Source: an uncultured Rhizobiaceae group bacterium (GTDB taxonomy: Bacteria; Pseudomonadota; Alphaproteobacteria; Rhizobiales; Rhizobiaceae). Taken from it: a DNA stretch of 64,000 nt. Shown piece by piece: positions 1-11,800 of this stretch. The stretch is from contig CANMVS010000006.1 of NCBI GenBank assembly GCA_947501445.1, forward strand, positions 290,749-354,748. The letters are read 5' to 3'. Numbering within the stretch: position 1 is the first letter of the stretch; every line of letters begins with the position of its first letter. The notes beneath the pieces were generated by a model. That model was not told the DNA's origin, ran no database searches, and worked only from the letters and a program-made list of their open reading frames with translations. A program made the position numbers and the translations under genes.

Positions 1-235
1 AATGCCGGGTTACAAAGCAATGATGTAACGATCAAAAGCACGCCAAGGTCAAAAATATGTTTTATGCGTCTCCAAAATCCCATATCCCCAGTCCCCCACT
101 GTGTGCGTTGCGGCACAATTATTTCGTTTTACATTAGTGATAAACATTTGTTTCCCAACAATACACTAGGTAGGGCACCTAGGTGTTTAGTCCCAGACTT
201 CGATGGTACAATGTTGTCTGCTGAATGGAAGCAAG
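1..235. other. left flank of the IS element, no gene recognised
   Basis: No convincing coding sequence or RNA gene is seen here. A short open frame starts at 64 and runs into the IS element, but its translation resembles nothing I know and it has no good ribosome binding site. It is treated as chance. Confidence 0.5.
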
Positions 236-262
236 GTAACCGGTTGGTCTGGTCGCTCTGGC
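236..262 (+). repeat. IS66 left terminal inverted repeat
   Basis: This sequence begins GTAACCG and matches the reverse complement of 2679-2705 at 20 of 27 positions. It lies just outside the tnpC stop codon, as expected for the outer end of an IS66 element. Confidence 0.75.
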
Positions 263-281
263 GAGGTCAGAGGGGGCTCTG

Positions 282-1787
282 TTACGCTGCTGTTGCAGCG
301 TAACGCCATGGCATGAGTTCGTCGAGGCGAGTGACTTTATGGTCGGCGATTTGAGCGAGAACCCAGGTGAGCCAGGCTTGGGGATCGACGCCGTTGAGCT
401 TGGCAGTTTCGATCAGGGAATAGGCGATGGCTGCCGCCTTGCCGCAGCCTTCGGAGCCAACGAAGAGGTAATTTTTCCGGCCCAAAGCCACACAACGGAT
501 TGATCTTTCGGCACAATTATTATCGAGTTCCAAGAATCCGTTCTCCAGATATCCGCGCATTTTTCCCATGCGGCCGAGGGCGTAGCGGATGACCTTTGCC
601 AGTTCGGATTTGCCCGAGATGCGGGCCAGTTGCGCGACGAGCCAGGCTTCCAGATCATCAAAGACAGGTTTGGCATCGCTCTGGCGTAGGGCGACACGCT
701 CGTCCGGGGAGTTTCCCCGCGCGGCTTTCTCAACAGCATAGAGAAGCGCGATGCGGCGGATCGCCTCTTCGGCGATCTTTGATCCTTGCGACTGGAAGAT
801 GTCGACGAATTTGCGTCTGACATGCGCCATGCAGGCCATCTCGTGAATCGCTTCTTTGGCGAACAGACCGTTGAACCCAGTGTAGCCATCTGCGTGGATC
901 CAGCCTTTGTAATTGGCGAGATGTTCGGAAGGATGTTTGCCTTCCCGGTCTTTGCTGAACTTGTACCAGGCTGCTGGCGGATCGCCGCTGGCCCATGGCC
1001 GTTCATCGCGCACATAGGTCCAGATGCGAGCTGTCGCGCACCGCTTTTTGGCCTGCATTTTTATAGGCGTATCGTCCGCGAAGTTGGCCGCGCCCGAACG
1101 AACGTGCCGACCGATGGCCTCGGCCAGTGGTTCCAGAAGCCTCGTGGACTGCCCGACCCAACCTGCCAGCGTGGAGTGGTCAAGATCGATGCCCTCCCGC
1201 TCCATGATCTGGCTTTGCCGATACAGAGGACAGTGATCCGCATATTTGCTCACCAGCACATGCGCCAGCAAACCCGCGCCAGGACGGCCGCGCTCGATCG
1301 GGCGCGAGGGAAGTGCGGCCTGTACAATCCGGTCGCAGCATTTGCACGCCATGCGCGGGCGCACGATCCGGTTCACGATGAAGCGGCCTGGGACATATTC
1401 CAATTCCTCGGTCACATCCTCGCCAATGGCGCGCAACGCGCCGCCGCACTTGCAGTTGCCGCCGGGGCTCAGCAGTTTCTCATGGCGCGGCAGTGACGAT
1501 GGCAGCGGCTTGCGCTTTGGTTTTTGCTTCGGCTCCGCAGTGTCGCTGGCATCTTCTTCTGTCGTGACGCTGGCGACAGCGGTCTCTTTCTCTTCCAATC
1601 GAAGCTGCAGGTTCAGCTGATCCGCGGATTCAGATTTGGACCCAAAGCGGTGCCGATTATGGCCCGCAAGCTGATGCTTCAGCTTCTCGATCTCCAGGGC
1701 CTGAGCCTTGGCCAGTTCAACCAAACCCTCAGCTGCTACGCGCAACTCACCGGGATCGGATGGCAGGGTTTTGGGCGTGTCGAACAT
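282..1787 (-). CDS. tnpC: IS66 family transposase TnpC
   Basis: This is the catalytic transposase of the IS66 element, 501 residues from the chosen start. It has a leucine/lysine-rich N-terminal coiled segment containing [10 protein letters not shown] zinc-finger-like cluster follows, with CKC at 112-114 and CKCC at 148-151. The core has FADDTP (D238/D239), HADGYTG (D300) and NNCAERS (E427), which are the expected DDE acidic residues. The C-terminal IS66 segment contains [13 protein letters not shown]. The frame is open upstream to 1874, but the family normally begins at the [12 protein letters not shown] segment, so the ATG at 1787 is preferred. The gene appears intact. Confidence 0.93.
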   Translation of the reverse strand: MFDTPKTLPSDPGELRVAAEGLVELAKAQALEIEKLKHQLAGHNRHRFGSKSESADQLNLQLRLEEKETAVASVTTEEDASDTAEPKQKPKRKPLPSSLPRHEKLLSPGGNCKCGGALRAIGEDVTEELEYVPGRFIVNRIVRPRMACKCCDRIVQAALPSRPIERGRPGAGLLAHVLVSKYADHCPLYRQSQIMEREGIDLDHSTLAGWVGQSTRLLEPLAEAIGRHVRSGAANFADDTPIKMQAKKRCATARIWTYVRDERPWASGDPPAAWYKFSKDREGKHPSEHLANYKGWIHADGYTGFNGLFAKEAIHEMACMAHVRRKFVDIFQSQGSKIAEEAIRRIALLYAVEKAARGNSPDERVALRQSDAKPVFDDLEAWLVAQLARISGKSELAKVIRYALGRMGKMRGYLENGFLELDNNCAERSIRCVALGRKNYLFVGSEGCGKAAAIAYSLIETAKLNGVDPQAWLTWVLAQIADHKVTRLDELMPWRYAATAA

Positions 1788-1825
1788 GCCCCGGCTTATA
1801 GCCGAGTTCGACGTCAGTGTGAATC

Positions 1826-2237
1826 CTATGATGCTGGATTTGCTGATAAATTGCCCGCTGTTAAAGGCCGCCATGTCCGCTGCGGTGCCCGCCAGTCAAT
1901 CCCTTCCAAAAGCATCGACAATTGCGCCGGGCTGACCGTCACCTTACCATCCGACGCCGATGGCCACACGAATTTGCCCTTCTCCGGGCGCTTTGAAAAC
2001 ATGCAAGCGCCTTGGCCATCCCACCCCTTGCCCGGCAGGGTATTGCGCAGCAATGCCCGAGAGGAGGAGGATCTTCACCAGATCACCGCGGCGACCGCGA
2101 AACACGAACAAATGACCGGAATACGGGTCCTGCTTCAGAACGCTCTCTGCTAAAGCCGACAGCCCATTGAACTGCTTACGCATGTCGGTGACACCGGCGG
2201 CCAGCCAAACCCGCGTGTTCGACGGAACCGGGATCAC
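1826..2237 (-). pseudogene. tnpB: IS66 accessory protein TnpB, frameshifted by an inserted ~40 bp
   Basis: The first part, starting [15 protein letters not shown] at 2237, matches IS66 Orf2/TnpB up to GDLVKIL. It then leaves the family and ends at a stop at 1944. The rest of the family sequence ([29 protein letters not shown]) continues in another frame down to 1826. The break coincides with about 40 extra bases at roughly 2027-2066. Those bases contain an imperfect palindrome, GGGCATTGC paired with GCAATACCC on the coding strand. Because the insert is not a multiple of three, the protein cannot be made whole without frameshifting. IS66 tnpB is not known to use programmed frameshifting, so this is called a pseudogene. 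Confidence 0.85.
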
Positions 2238-2641
2238 GCCATCATTCCCTTGATCAATCCGAGAACCGCTGCGAGCTCCGTCGTTCCCTCGACCAATATG
2301 CGCCGCCCGTCCGACAAGGTGATATCAACTCGCTGCGCCGCCACCATGCCGCCTGTCTTCGGTCGGTCATCGGCCACTGGGACGGCGACACTGCCCTCGA
2401 TCTCAATCGGAATAAAGTTCATGTCCGAGACCAAGCCGTCTCCTTCGGACTCTGGCGCAAACCTCGGGTCCTTCAACCACGTGTGGATGAGATTAGCATT
2501 CATTGAATAACGTCGCGCAACCTGCGCCACCGAAACACCCGCCACCGTCGTCTGCGCACAAATCGAACGCTTCTCATCATCCGACCAGAACCGCTTCTTC
2601 TGACCCTTTTTGCCCGCCATAAACCGCCTCAAGATGTCCAT
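2234..2641 (-). CDS. tnpA: IS66 accessory protein TnpA (HTH, Orf1)
   Basis: This 135-residue protein is the first gene of the IS66 element. It has an N-terminal helix-turn-helix of the transposase-8/IS3-like type, with [23 protein letters not shown] and [12 protein letters not shown] around residues 19-57. The C-terminal half ends in an IS66 OrfA-like segment ([23 protein letters not shown]). Its stop overlaps the tnpB start by 4 bp, so the two were translationally coupled. A second in-frame start eight codons in ([11 protein letters not shown]) is possible. Confidence 0.9.
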   Translation of the reverse strand: MDILRRFMAGKKGQKKRFWSDDEKRSICAQTTVAGVSVAQVARRYSMNANLIHTWLKDPRFAPESEGDGLVSDMNFIPIEIEGSVAVPVADDRPKTGGMVAAQRVDITLSDGRRILVEGTTELAAVLGLIKGMMA

Positions 2642-2678
2642 TACCGAAAATGGACATTATCACTCCCGCTCAAACGCT

Positions 2679-2705
2679 GTCAGAGCGGTCAGGCCGGACG
2701 GTTAC
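2679..2705 (-). repeat. IS66 right terminal inverted repeat
   Basis: This is the outer end of the IS66 element upstream of tnpA. Read on the minus strand it begins GTAACCG and pairs with the repeat at 236-262. Confidence 0.75.
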
Positions 2706-2735
2706 ATTGAAAATGAGTATGCCTGTACGCAACTA

Positions 2736-2763
2736 CCCGGTACAGATCACTCTTTGTACCGGG
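2736..2763. terminator. hairpin CCCGGTACA/TGTACCGGG
   Basis: A perfect 9-bp inverted repeat (2736-2744 with 2755-2763) has a 10-nt loop. It lies between the right end of IS66 and the 3' end of the 5,513-codon gene, about 120 bp past that gene's stop. No run of T follows, so it may be a Rho-independent-like hairpin, a processing site or a remnant of the target site. Confidence 0.35.
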
Positions 2764-2765
2764 GG

Positions 2766-2785
2766 CTGTAAATCTTGGTTTACAG
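2766..2785. terminator. hairpin CTGTAAA/TTTACAG
   Basis: A perfect 7-bp inverted repeat with a 6-nt loop lies 2 bp from the previous hairpin, downstream of the first giant gene. Two stacked hairpins after a stop codon fit a transcription end, but there is no clear U-tract. Confidence 0.35.
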
Positions 2786-2886
2786 GAAGGGGCCATGACT
2801 GTCCGCCCGGCAACAACATGTCCGGCACCGTTCCAGCCCATGCTGCATATTTGCTTTATTCAGGCAGCGCAGGCCTATTTTCCAGG

Positions 2887-5800
2887 TCAGGCAATCGCTT
2901 CAATTTCAACGAAATGACTGATCGTTGGGGTAAAGCTTGTTGATGTGACCTCTATCGTTAATTCAACCGGCGATCCGATCAGATCCACCAGATCATCGTT
3001 GTCACCGATCAAAATCCGGCCATAACTGTCCATGTTAAAGGCGTTGCGGCCATCGCCATCCGCATCGCTGTTGCCTGCGGTAATCGCAAAACTGAAAACG
3101 TCGTCATCCTGATCAAAGACGAGGACCTGGGCGAGTTCTGTCCCATTTTGCGCGTCGGGCCGGGCAACGCTGCTTGTATCCGTTATGCTTACGACCGGGG
3201 CTTCATCAACATCGGCAATAGAGATATTCAGTGTCGCCACATCAGCAACGCCGTTGTCGATATTTGGATCATGGACTTTCACCTGCGCGGTGATCATATC
3301 CGAATGTTCGTAGTTATACCCTGTACCGGCCCTGATATAGATGGCGTTGCCGTCAATCTCGAAAGGAGCACCGTCGTCCTGCTGAAGGCTGATGATCGTC
3401 TTGCCAAGCCCCATATCATTAAGGTCAATATCCGCAACCTTGACCCGCGTGGTCGTGTCGATGTCTTCTGCAATACTCGTGACCACGTCTGACAGTGCGA
3501 TTGTCGGGGCCACCACCGCTGGTGCATCCTGCAGGATTGCGACGGCATGATTTGTTGCAATGTCTATTCCCGAAAACGTACCATCGGCAAAGGTCAGCTG
3601 CTCAATATCATAGACCGTGTCGGTACCGTCATCACCATCAGGTGAATAAAGGTCACGGACCCGGAACGCCGTCCCAAGCGGTTCTCCGTCAACTGCAACA
3701 ATCGAATAATCATCGATAAACCCGCTGAATATTGCGGTATCCCTGATACCGTATGACAAATCATCCTCGACACCGGGATTGTTGATATCGCGGTACGTGC
3801 CGCCCTGGATGATATCGTTGCCTTCGCCGCCGGTGAAAGTGTCGGCTCCATCAAGGCCAATCATTCGATCCCTGCCGCTGCCGCCCACAAGAATATTATT
3901 ACCGCTCTGACCAAGAAGCGTATCACTGCCGTCTCCGCCAATCAGTGTGTCGTTGCCGTTACCGCCATCCAGAAAATCGTCCCCATCACCGCCGTTCAGG
4001 GTGTCGGCACCATCCTTGCCTTCAATTACGTCATCTCCTTCGCCGCCATAACTCTGATCTTCACCGGAGCCGCCATAGATTTTATCATCGCCAGCTCCCC
4101 CATATGTATAGGATTGAAAACCAGCGTAAATCGTATCGGCTCCAGCACCACCGTAGGCATGGCCACGGCCTTCCGCACCCAATGTGATCAGATCGTCACC
4201 TTCATCGCCGTAAAGCCAGATGGAATTGACATCATCGACGCCATTGAGTGTATCGTTGCCGGCACCACCATAGGCGCGGTCGTCGGCAAAAAAAGCAGGA
4301 TTGCTGACCGGTGAGACGTCAATCGTATCATCGTCATCGCCACCATAAATGATGTCCCGCTGCTGGCCACCGATGATATGGTCATTACCCGCACCGCCGC
4401 TCAGAATGTTCTCACCATCGGGATTTGGAACATAAGCAATGGGGTTGTTGGAGATCGGCGTGCCACCATAAATTGTGTCGTTACCACCGTGGCCATTGAT
4501 TATATCATTGCCACTACCCCCAACCATCAGGTCATCAGCATCGGTACCATCAAGGATGTCATCTTCGACCGGAGCCTCATAGTCCGGTAATACATCAACG
4601 GCCTCATTCCACAGGGTCGTCAGATCAACCGTCATATCGGCAAATTCAACAAAATCAACATCGCGAACCAGATCAGTGCCTTCATTGCCGTCGGCCGCAT
4701 CCAGGTCGCGGATCGCAAGCACCGGATTTGCGGCATCACCCGATACCCGCATGATGGCAAAGGTGCTGCGCTCACCCAGGTAGACAGCCGTATCAACCTG
4801 ATTGTACGGTTCCGGATTGCCAACCGTAATGGTCACTTTGCCGATGTCCAGTTTTTGACCATCCCACAGGTAGTATTCGATTGTGTCCACGCCAACAAAA
4901 TCGGGATCAGGCTGGTAGAAAATCCGGCCAATTCCCATTGTCGGCAGAAGATATGTAACGTCTGAACCGACGCTCGGCTCAGTGACAACGCCATAGTTGT
5001 ACACACCACCAGATAGGCTTGCTGTGCCATGCTGGGGCGCCGTTGCAAACCCACCAAGAATAACGATCTGGTCTATTGTCCATTCGCCTGGTGTCCCGTC
5101 GGTACTGTCTGTTGGCAAATTACCAAATTGGAGGGCCTCATGTATCAATAAACCGATATCCTCGGTTTCAGACACGCCGTCGACAAAGATCTCCGGTAAG
5201 CTGCCATATTCAAACGATACACTTACCCCATCCAGATCATAATCATTGGCCAGGACGTCGATGAGTACACCCTCCCCAACGAGGGTTGTTGCCGTATCCC
5301 ACATCGCAACGGGCGCGATGTTTTGATCAGAACCAGGATTACCATCCACGACAACAGTTACCAGCGTTTGAGCTGTTTGTTGCCCATCGGTGATTTCATA
5401 GACAAAAGCATCCTTGCCCTGGAAACCACTTTGCGGCGTATAGGTCAGTGTTCCATCATCATTGACAACAACCGTTCCGTTGCCATATTCGCTCGTCGGA
5501 TTGTCAAGAACACGTACTCTGATATCAGATATCGTGAGGTTGTCGCCATCAAGATCGGTATCATTGGCCAGAACGTCAATGGTGATCGACGTGTTCTCGC
5601 CGGTGCGCACTTTATCTCCATTTGCCACGGGTCCACTGTTGCCCCAGCCAATAATGATATCATCACCGGCACCACCAATCATCCGGTCGGAGCCGGCACC
5701 GCCGAGAATGACATCATCGCCACCGCCGCCATCCAGGAGATCGTCACCACGCAACCCCTCAAGAATATCATTGTACATGCCTGCACGAATATCATCATTG

Positions 5801-8800
5801 GCATCAACGATATTGCTGTGTTTGGAGGCGGAATTGGAAAGGGAAAAACCGGCGTAGACATCGTCCAGACCAAGATAGTGAATACCTTCATCCAGATGGC
5901 TGCGTTCCGCGATATGTGGTATTTCGCTATATGCATAGAGGCTGACGTACTCTACGTGCCCTGTGGTTTCATCAATTCGCCTCAGCGCACTATAAACTTG
6001 TGCATGGGAATATATGAAATGACCAAATCCATCTGGCTCAGAGACAACATCACGAATGATAGGATTTGCTAGCAAACTATCATCGGAGTCAACAAAACTC
6101 AGCTCCCAGCCATCGGCCTGTAGATAATCTCCGATACCGTCTCCGTCAGCGTCAATATTGTCAACATACCCATCGAAATCCGTGTCAATGGCATTGAGAA
6201 AAGGAGCCGCTATAAAACTGGTGGGAGCTGTCTCAGGGACATCAAAAAAGGTCGCAAAACCTTGAATATCGACGATACCATCGCCATCCCTATCTACGGA
6301 ATCATGATACCCGTCGCCATTGGTGTCAATCGTGGATTGATAGAGTCCATAGGTTGTTGCCTTGCCTTCGGACACTCTTATGGGATCACCAGTTGCGATA
6401 ATATAAAGCGGGGCATCACCGGTTGCCTGGCGTGCGAATTGGGCAAGCGTCTCCTGATCAGACAGCGTACGGCGGTGCGCAATATCGATCGTATACATTT
6501 GCTTGTGGGCACCCTCCGAGTCATAACTGCCATCGAAGGAAGATAGGTAATACTTCCAGGATTCCCAGTAGTCGATGCCACTACCGTCGCTGTTCTCCAG
6601 CAAAATAGGGTATAGATCATTGGTATAGGACTGGTCGTAATAGACCATATTATTTGTGTGGTGAGGACGATCGGGTTGAAATGGCGACATGGAAATATAG
6701 CCCCCAAACGCTAACGTCAGAAAATTTATATCAACGTCACCTCTGAGGCCTGCCTTGTAGATGAAATCATTCTCAGGTCCGATCGCATAATAATTCTGCA
6801 TCCGGTCTTCGGCAAATTCCTCCGTCAAAGTCCATTCGGGAGAGCTAACAGGATTTTGGGCTATGAACAGCGCTTCCTTCAACTGTTCATATCTACCTTC
6901 ATAGGCAACCGCAAAGTAGAGCGAGTTGACGAGATGGCCGCCCAGACTGTGGCCATTGACATAAATATTCGTGATCTGCGGATTATCTTCGAGATAGCTG
7001 TTGAGCGCTGTCAGCAGCGGTTCGAACCGATTTGCTGAATAGGATGAGGCGCCACCATCCGACAACGAACGCAGGTTGTCCGAAAAATAGTCCTGCCATT
7101 GGTCAGTCCCGCGAAAAGAGAGCGACAACGTATCCTCGCCGTGCGTGCGGACCTGGGCATTGCCCTCGCCGCTAGCGAAGCTAAAGAGTTCAATGCCCCA
7201 AACGCCTACCCCTTCCTTGTCAACGTCAGTGCTGTAGCCGTCATCACTATCCGGGTAATACGTGTCGTCTCTGCTGGTGTCAGGGTCATCGGTAATGGCA
7301 TTGAAATATTCGGTGTCGGCTGGAATCTGCTCCCAATCAAAAATCTGATTGTGGACATAGTCACTTGAGATCACCAGTTTATTGCGGATGCCATCATTCT
7401 GTGCTGATGATCCCTTATCCAGATTGAGCACACGCGCCTGATCGTAGGAGGACATCGCCAGCGCGTTGATGGTTTCAAGCAAATCATCAGAAACAGCCCA
7501 TTCGATTTCAATATTATTGGCAGCTTCACCTGTCCCAAACGACAGGACGCCATCAGGCAGGTCAGTCAGATCAACTTTAAAGCGAGTTAGGTTGCTGGCA
7601 GGAGCCCCGGAAACAACAAAGTCTGCAAACGCTTCCACAATCCTTGGATGCCACTGTGTATTCACATCGAAGGTAATCTCATTTGCATCAGATTGTACAT
7701 TAAGGGCGAAATAGTTAATCGTGTGGGTAAGCCCGGCTCCCTCAAACAGGTTCGTAGGTGCAACCGGCCCGGCCTCCCCGGCTTCGACATTAACCTGGAC
7801 GGTCGCTGACGTTGTATGCAATCCATCGCTGACATGGTAGGTAAAGGCGTCTTTTCCGGTAAAGCCGTCGCGTGCCACATAGCTGATCGTGCCGTCAGGA
7901 TTGATGCTGGTGGTGCCGAATGCCCCCTGTTGGACTTTCGTTACGGTGAGGTCGTCACCGTCGTGGTCAACGTCATTGCCAAGTACGTCAATGTCAATAC
8001 TTTGGCCCTGGTCAACGCTTGCCGCGTCATTTTGTAAAACCGGCCCTGTTCCGCCATCAACGGTCACAAAAACCGTGGCGACATCTGTCGCCCCGCCATC
8101 ATCAAGCTGATAGGTGAAACTGTCGGCACCCTGATAATTGAGGTTGGCGGTATAGGTCACTGTACCATCGCTCAGCAGAGTAACCACACCGTTTTTTGCC
8201 CCGGAGACCGAAAGTATCGAGAGGGCATTACCTTCGGCGTCCGTATCATTCAACAGAACATCAATAATCTGTTCACCCGGCCTGATAGTGACCGTATCAT
8301 CGATCGCCACAGGCGCTGCATTGGCCTGAACATCAACCGTCACGGTTGCCATGGTCTGCTGGTCGCCATCCGTTATGGTATAGGTAAAACTGTCCTGGCC
8401 GACAAAATCCGCATCGGGCTCATAGGTCACGGTGCCATCGGCGTTTATGAATGTAGTGCCATTGTCACCATCGCTAACCGATACCAGTTCCAGATCATCA
8501 TTTTCAACATCACTGTCGTTGTCCAGAACGTTGATGATGAGACGCCGGTTCTGGTCAATACTGCCAGCATCATCATTTGCAACCGGCGCATTGTCGACAA
8601 GGACCGCTATTGTCGCGGTGTCGCTTTCTCCCGAACCATCCGTAACCGTATAATCGATCCAGTCCACGCCGGTGAAGCCGTCTGCCGCAACATAGTGCAA
8701 AGTGCCATTTGTATTCCACTGGATCTGCGCGGGTCCATTGTAACTGAAATCAGTTACAATGAGGGGGCCGCCGTCGACATCAATATCATTGGTTAAAGGC

Positions 8801-11800
8801 GCAAGAGTGACACTGCTGCCTGGAGAAACGGTAAACTGGTCATCGTGCGCAACCGTCGCATCGGCAACAGGGGTCACGTTCACATAGACACGAACAACAC
8901 TGTGCTTACTTCCCTCGCGCAGCACATAGTCAAAGGAGTCGATGCCAACAAAATCCTGAGGCGGTGTGTAAACAACCGTCCCGTCTGTTTCAAACCCCTG
9001 TCCAATTCCATCGGATACATCGTAATCAATAGTCCCGCCTGCCAGAGATGTTTTGACACTAAAAACATCATACTGACCGCCCAAATAAGATACGACAATA
9101 TAATACGGATAGAGGAAGTCTCCGTCCTCAAACACGTCGTTGGCTGAAACATCGATCGCAACCGACTGATCCTCCAAGGTTGTCGCAATATCGACATTGC
9201 CACCTGTCCCATCGGTTTCACCGATTGTCACATTTACGGTTGCAGTGGACGTATCCAGACCATCGGTTACCGTATAGGTAAAACTGTCGTTGCCTATGTA
9301 ATTGTCATCCGCCCGATACAATAATTTTCCCGTATTGGTGATTGAAACCGTACCATACTCGGGATCAGCAACTGAAAGATATGACAGGATATCGCCATCG
9401 GAATCCGTGTCATTGGCCAGGGCGGCAATTTCAATCGATGTATTCGGCGCGACGACGATCATATCGTCACCGACAGAAGGGGCCACATTTTCAGTCTTTA
9501 TTGTGACGGTTGCCAGTTGCGACTGATTGGTGCCATCAGTGGCTAAATAGGTGAAGCTGTCGATACCGCGCAGATTGGCATCGGGCGTGTAGGTAAACGT
9601 ACCATCGGCGGAAAGTTCCAGGGTTCCATTCTGTACGTCATCAACCAGCTGGGCTGTCAGCGTATCACCGTCACCATCCGTATCATTGTCCAGCACATTG
9701 CCCGTTATCGGGGTGTTGGCGCGCCAAACGAATGTTGCATGATCATCCACAGCCACAGGTGCATCCGCGTGCGGTGCGATGTCAATCGAAACCGTAGCCT
9801 CGGTGACGCTGTTGCCGGTGCCATCGTTTGCAAAATAGGTAAATGTGTCTGTTCCGAAAAAATTGGCGTCCGGCGCATAATCAAATGAACCATCGTCACG
9901 CAGAACCAGCGTGCCATGGCCGACGTCTCTACCCAATACAGCCTTCAGAGTATCACCGTCCGGATCAGTGTCATTTATAAGGACATTGCCTGCAAGGGTC
10001 TGGTCCTCGCCGGTAGACAGGCTGTCATCCGCTGCAGTTGGCAAGTCATTGGCAGCCGTAACGGTTATGGTCACGGTTTCGACATCCGAAACCAGACCGC
10101 CATCGCTTGCTGTATAGGTAAAACTGTCAACGCCGTTGAAATCGGCTCCGGGCGTGTAGGTATATGATCCATCGCTCGCCAGATTCAATGCGCCGTTTGA
10201 CACGCCGGACACCAATGCTGCCGTCAAGGGCTGCTCCTCCGGATCGTAGTCATTTAGAAGCACATTGCCGGTAAGGATGCTGTCCTCGGATACGCTGACA
10301 TTGTCCGCATTGACAACCGGCTTGTCATCTGCCCCTTCAACGAAAATAGACACTGTTGCAATGTTGGAAGACTCGGTACCTTGGCCATTGATCCGGTATG
10401 AAAAAGTGTCAGTTCCTTCAAATCCCGGATCAGGGATATAGGTAAAGACACCACGCCAGTCGACGCCTGAGCGTTGAAGGGTCAAGGTTCCATTTGCGAC
10501 ATCGGAAACCAATTCTGTGGGGCCTAATCCGATTGCCGTAATTCCAATGTCGCCATCACTGTCATTGAGTGTCACATCACCGGATATTGGTGTATTTTCG
10601 AAGGTCAGATAACTGTCTTCATCTGCCTCGGGTGCATCGTGTACAGAAGCAACAGTGATGCGAACGCTGGCAGTTACCTCGTTGGTTCCATCGGTGACCG
10701 TGTAATCAATAAATTGATGCTCATTGAGTGAATGATTTTCATTATAGTCGGAATCAGGCGTGTACAGCAATGTGCCATTTTGGGTGATAACAACCTGCCC
10801 ATTGTCCGGCTGAGTGACACTGGTGATTGACAGAAAACCACCATCGGGGTCGCTGTCATTGGCAAGGACATCAATTTCCAGCGGTGTGTCTTCCACGCCC
10901 TGCACGATATCATCAACAGCCACCGGCGCATCGTTCACATCGGTAATTGTCACAAAAAATTTCAGCTCAGCGAATTCAGAACCCTCGATAATCAACAGGT
11001 TAAACTCGCCAGTATCGGCGACCCCATTGTATTCTTGCGCCCGGTATGTGAGACCGTCTGATCTAAGTAAAGCAAACTGCGCGAAGAAGTCTCCAGTGGT
11101 TATAAAACTCGGACGGTCTCCGTCAACCTCGGTAAATATATTGGTCCATGGCAAAAAGAATTCCGTATTTTCCTCCACCGTAATATGAAATTCGGTGTTT
11201 AACACAGTGAAGAGATCATCGATTGCTGACACAGACAGATTGACGGTTGTGGTTTCAGAGACATCCTCACCATCGCTGGCAAAATAGGTGAACGTGTCAC
11301 TGCCGTTGAAATTGGCATCAGGCGTATAGGTAAAACTGCCATCCGTTGCAAATTCGAGTGAGCCGTTCTGGACAGTGTCGACGAGCGTTGCCGTCAACGC
11401 ATCGCCATTGGCATCGGTGTCATTCGCCAGCACATTGCCTGAATAGGCTGTGTCCTCGTCAAGCGTTACATCATCGCTAACAGCAACAGGTGCCGTATTG
11501 GCCGTCGAAAGCAAGACCGTTCCCGTACCATAATAAGTGCCGTCAAAAACCTCATAGGTGAATTGGTCATCGCCATCATAACCGGCGTTGGGCGTATAGG
11601 AAATGCTGCCGTTGGCGTTGAGCACTACAGTTCCGTGGGCCGCGGTACCGACATTGGTAATGTGCAATGAATCACCGTCGCCATCGGTATCATTGCCAAC
11701 CAGGTCAGTGATGATCGTGGTGGTATCGACAGCGAATATTCGACTGTCGTCCTGCGCAACCGGCGCATCATCTGCACCTTCCACCTGGAATGACGTTTTG

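Larger units (their letters stand above)
236..2705 (-). mobile_element. IS66-family insertion sequence, 2.47 kb, tnpB disrupted
   Basis: The element carries the three-gene IS66 set in the order tnpA, tnpB, tnpC, all on the minus strand. Its ends are imperfect inverted repeats at 236-262 and 2679-2705, which match at 20 of 27 positions. They share the tip GTAACCG and an inner CGCTCTG. The GTAA tip is characteristic of IS66 ends. The 8 bases outside each end (gaagcaag on the left, attgaaaa on the right) do not match, so no 8-bp target duplication is visible. Because tnpB carries a frameshift, the element is probably no longer able to transpose on its own. Confidence 0.88.

Noticed and set aside
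1826..2237. Programmed frameshift in IS66 tnpB
   Set aside because: IS66 is not known to frameshift there, and the break coincides with an inserted palindrome, so disruption is the simpler reading.
7015..7035. Possible tRNA-like GGTTCGAA stretch
   Set aside because: It lies within the lipase-like coding region and there is no cloverleaf around it.
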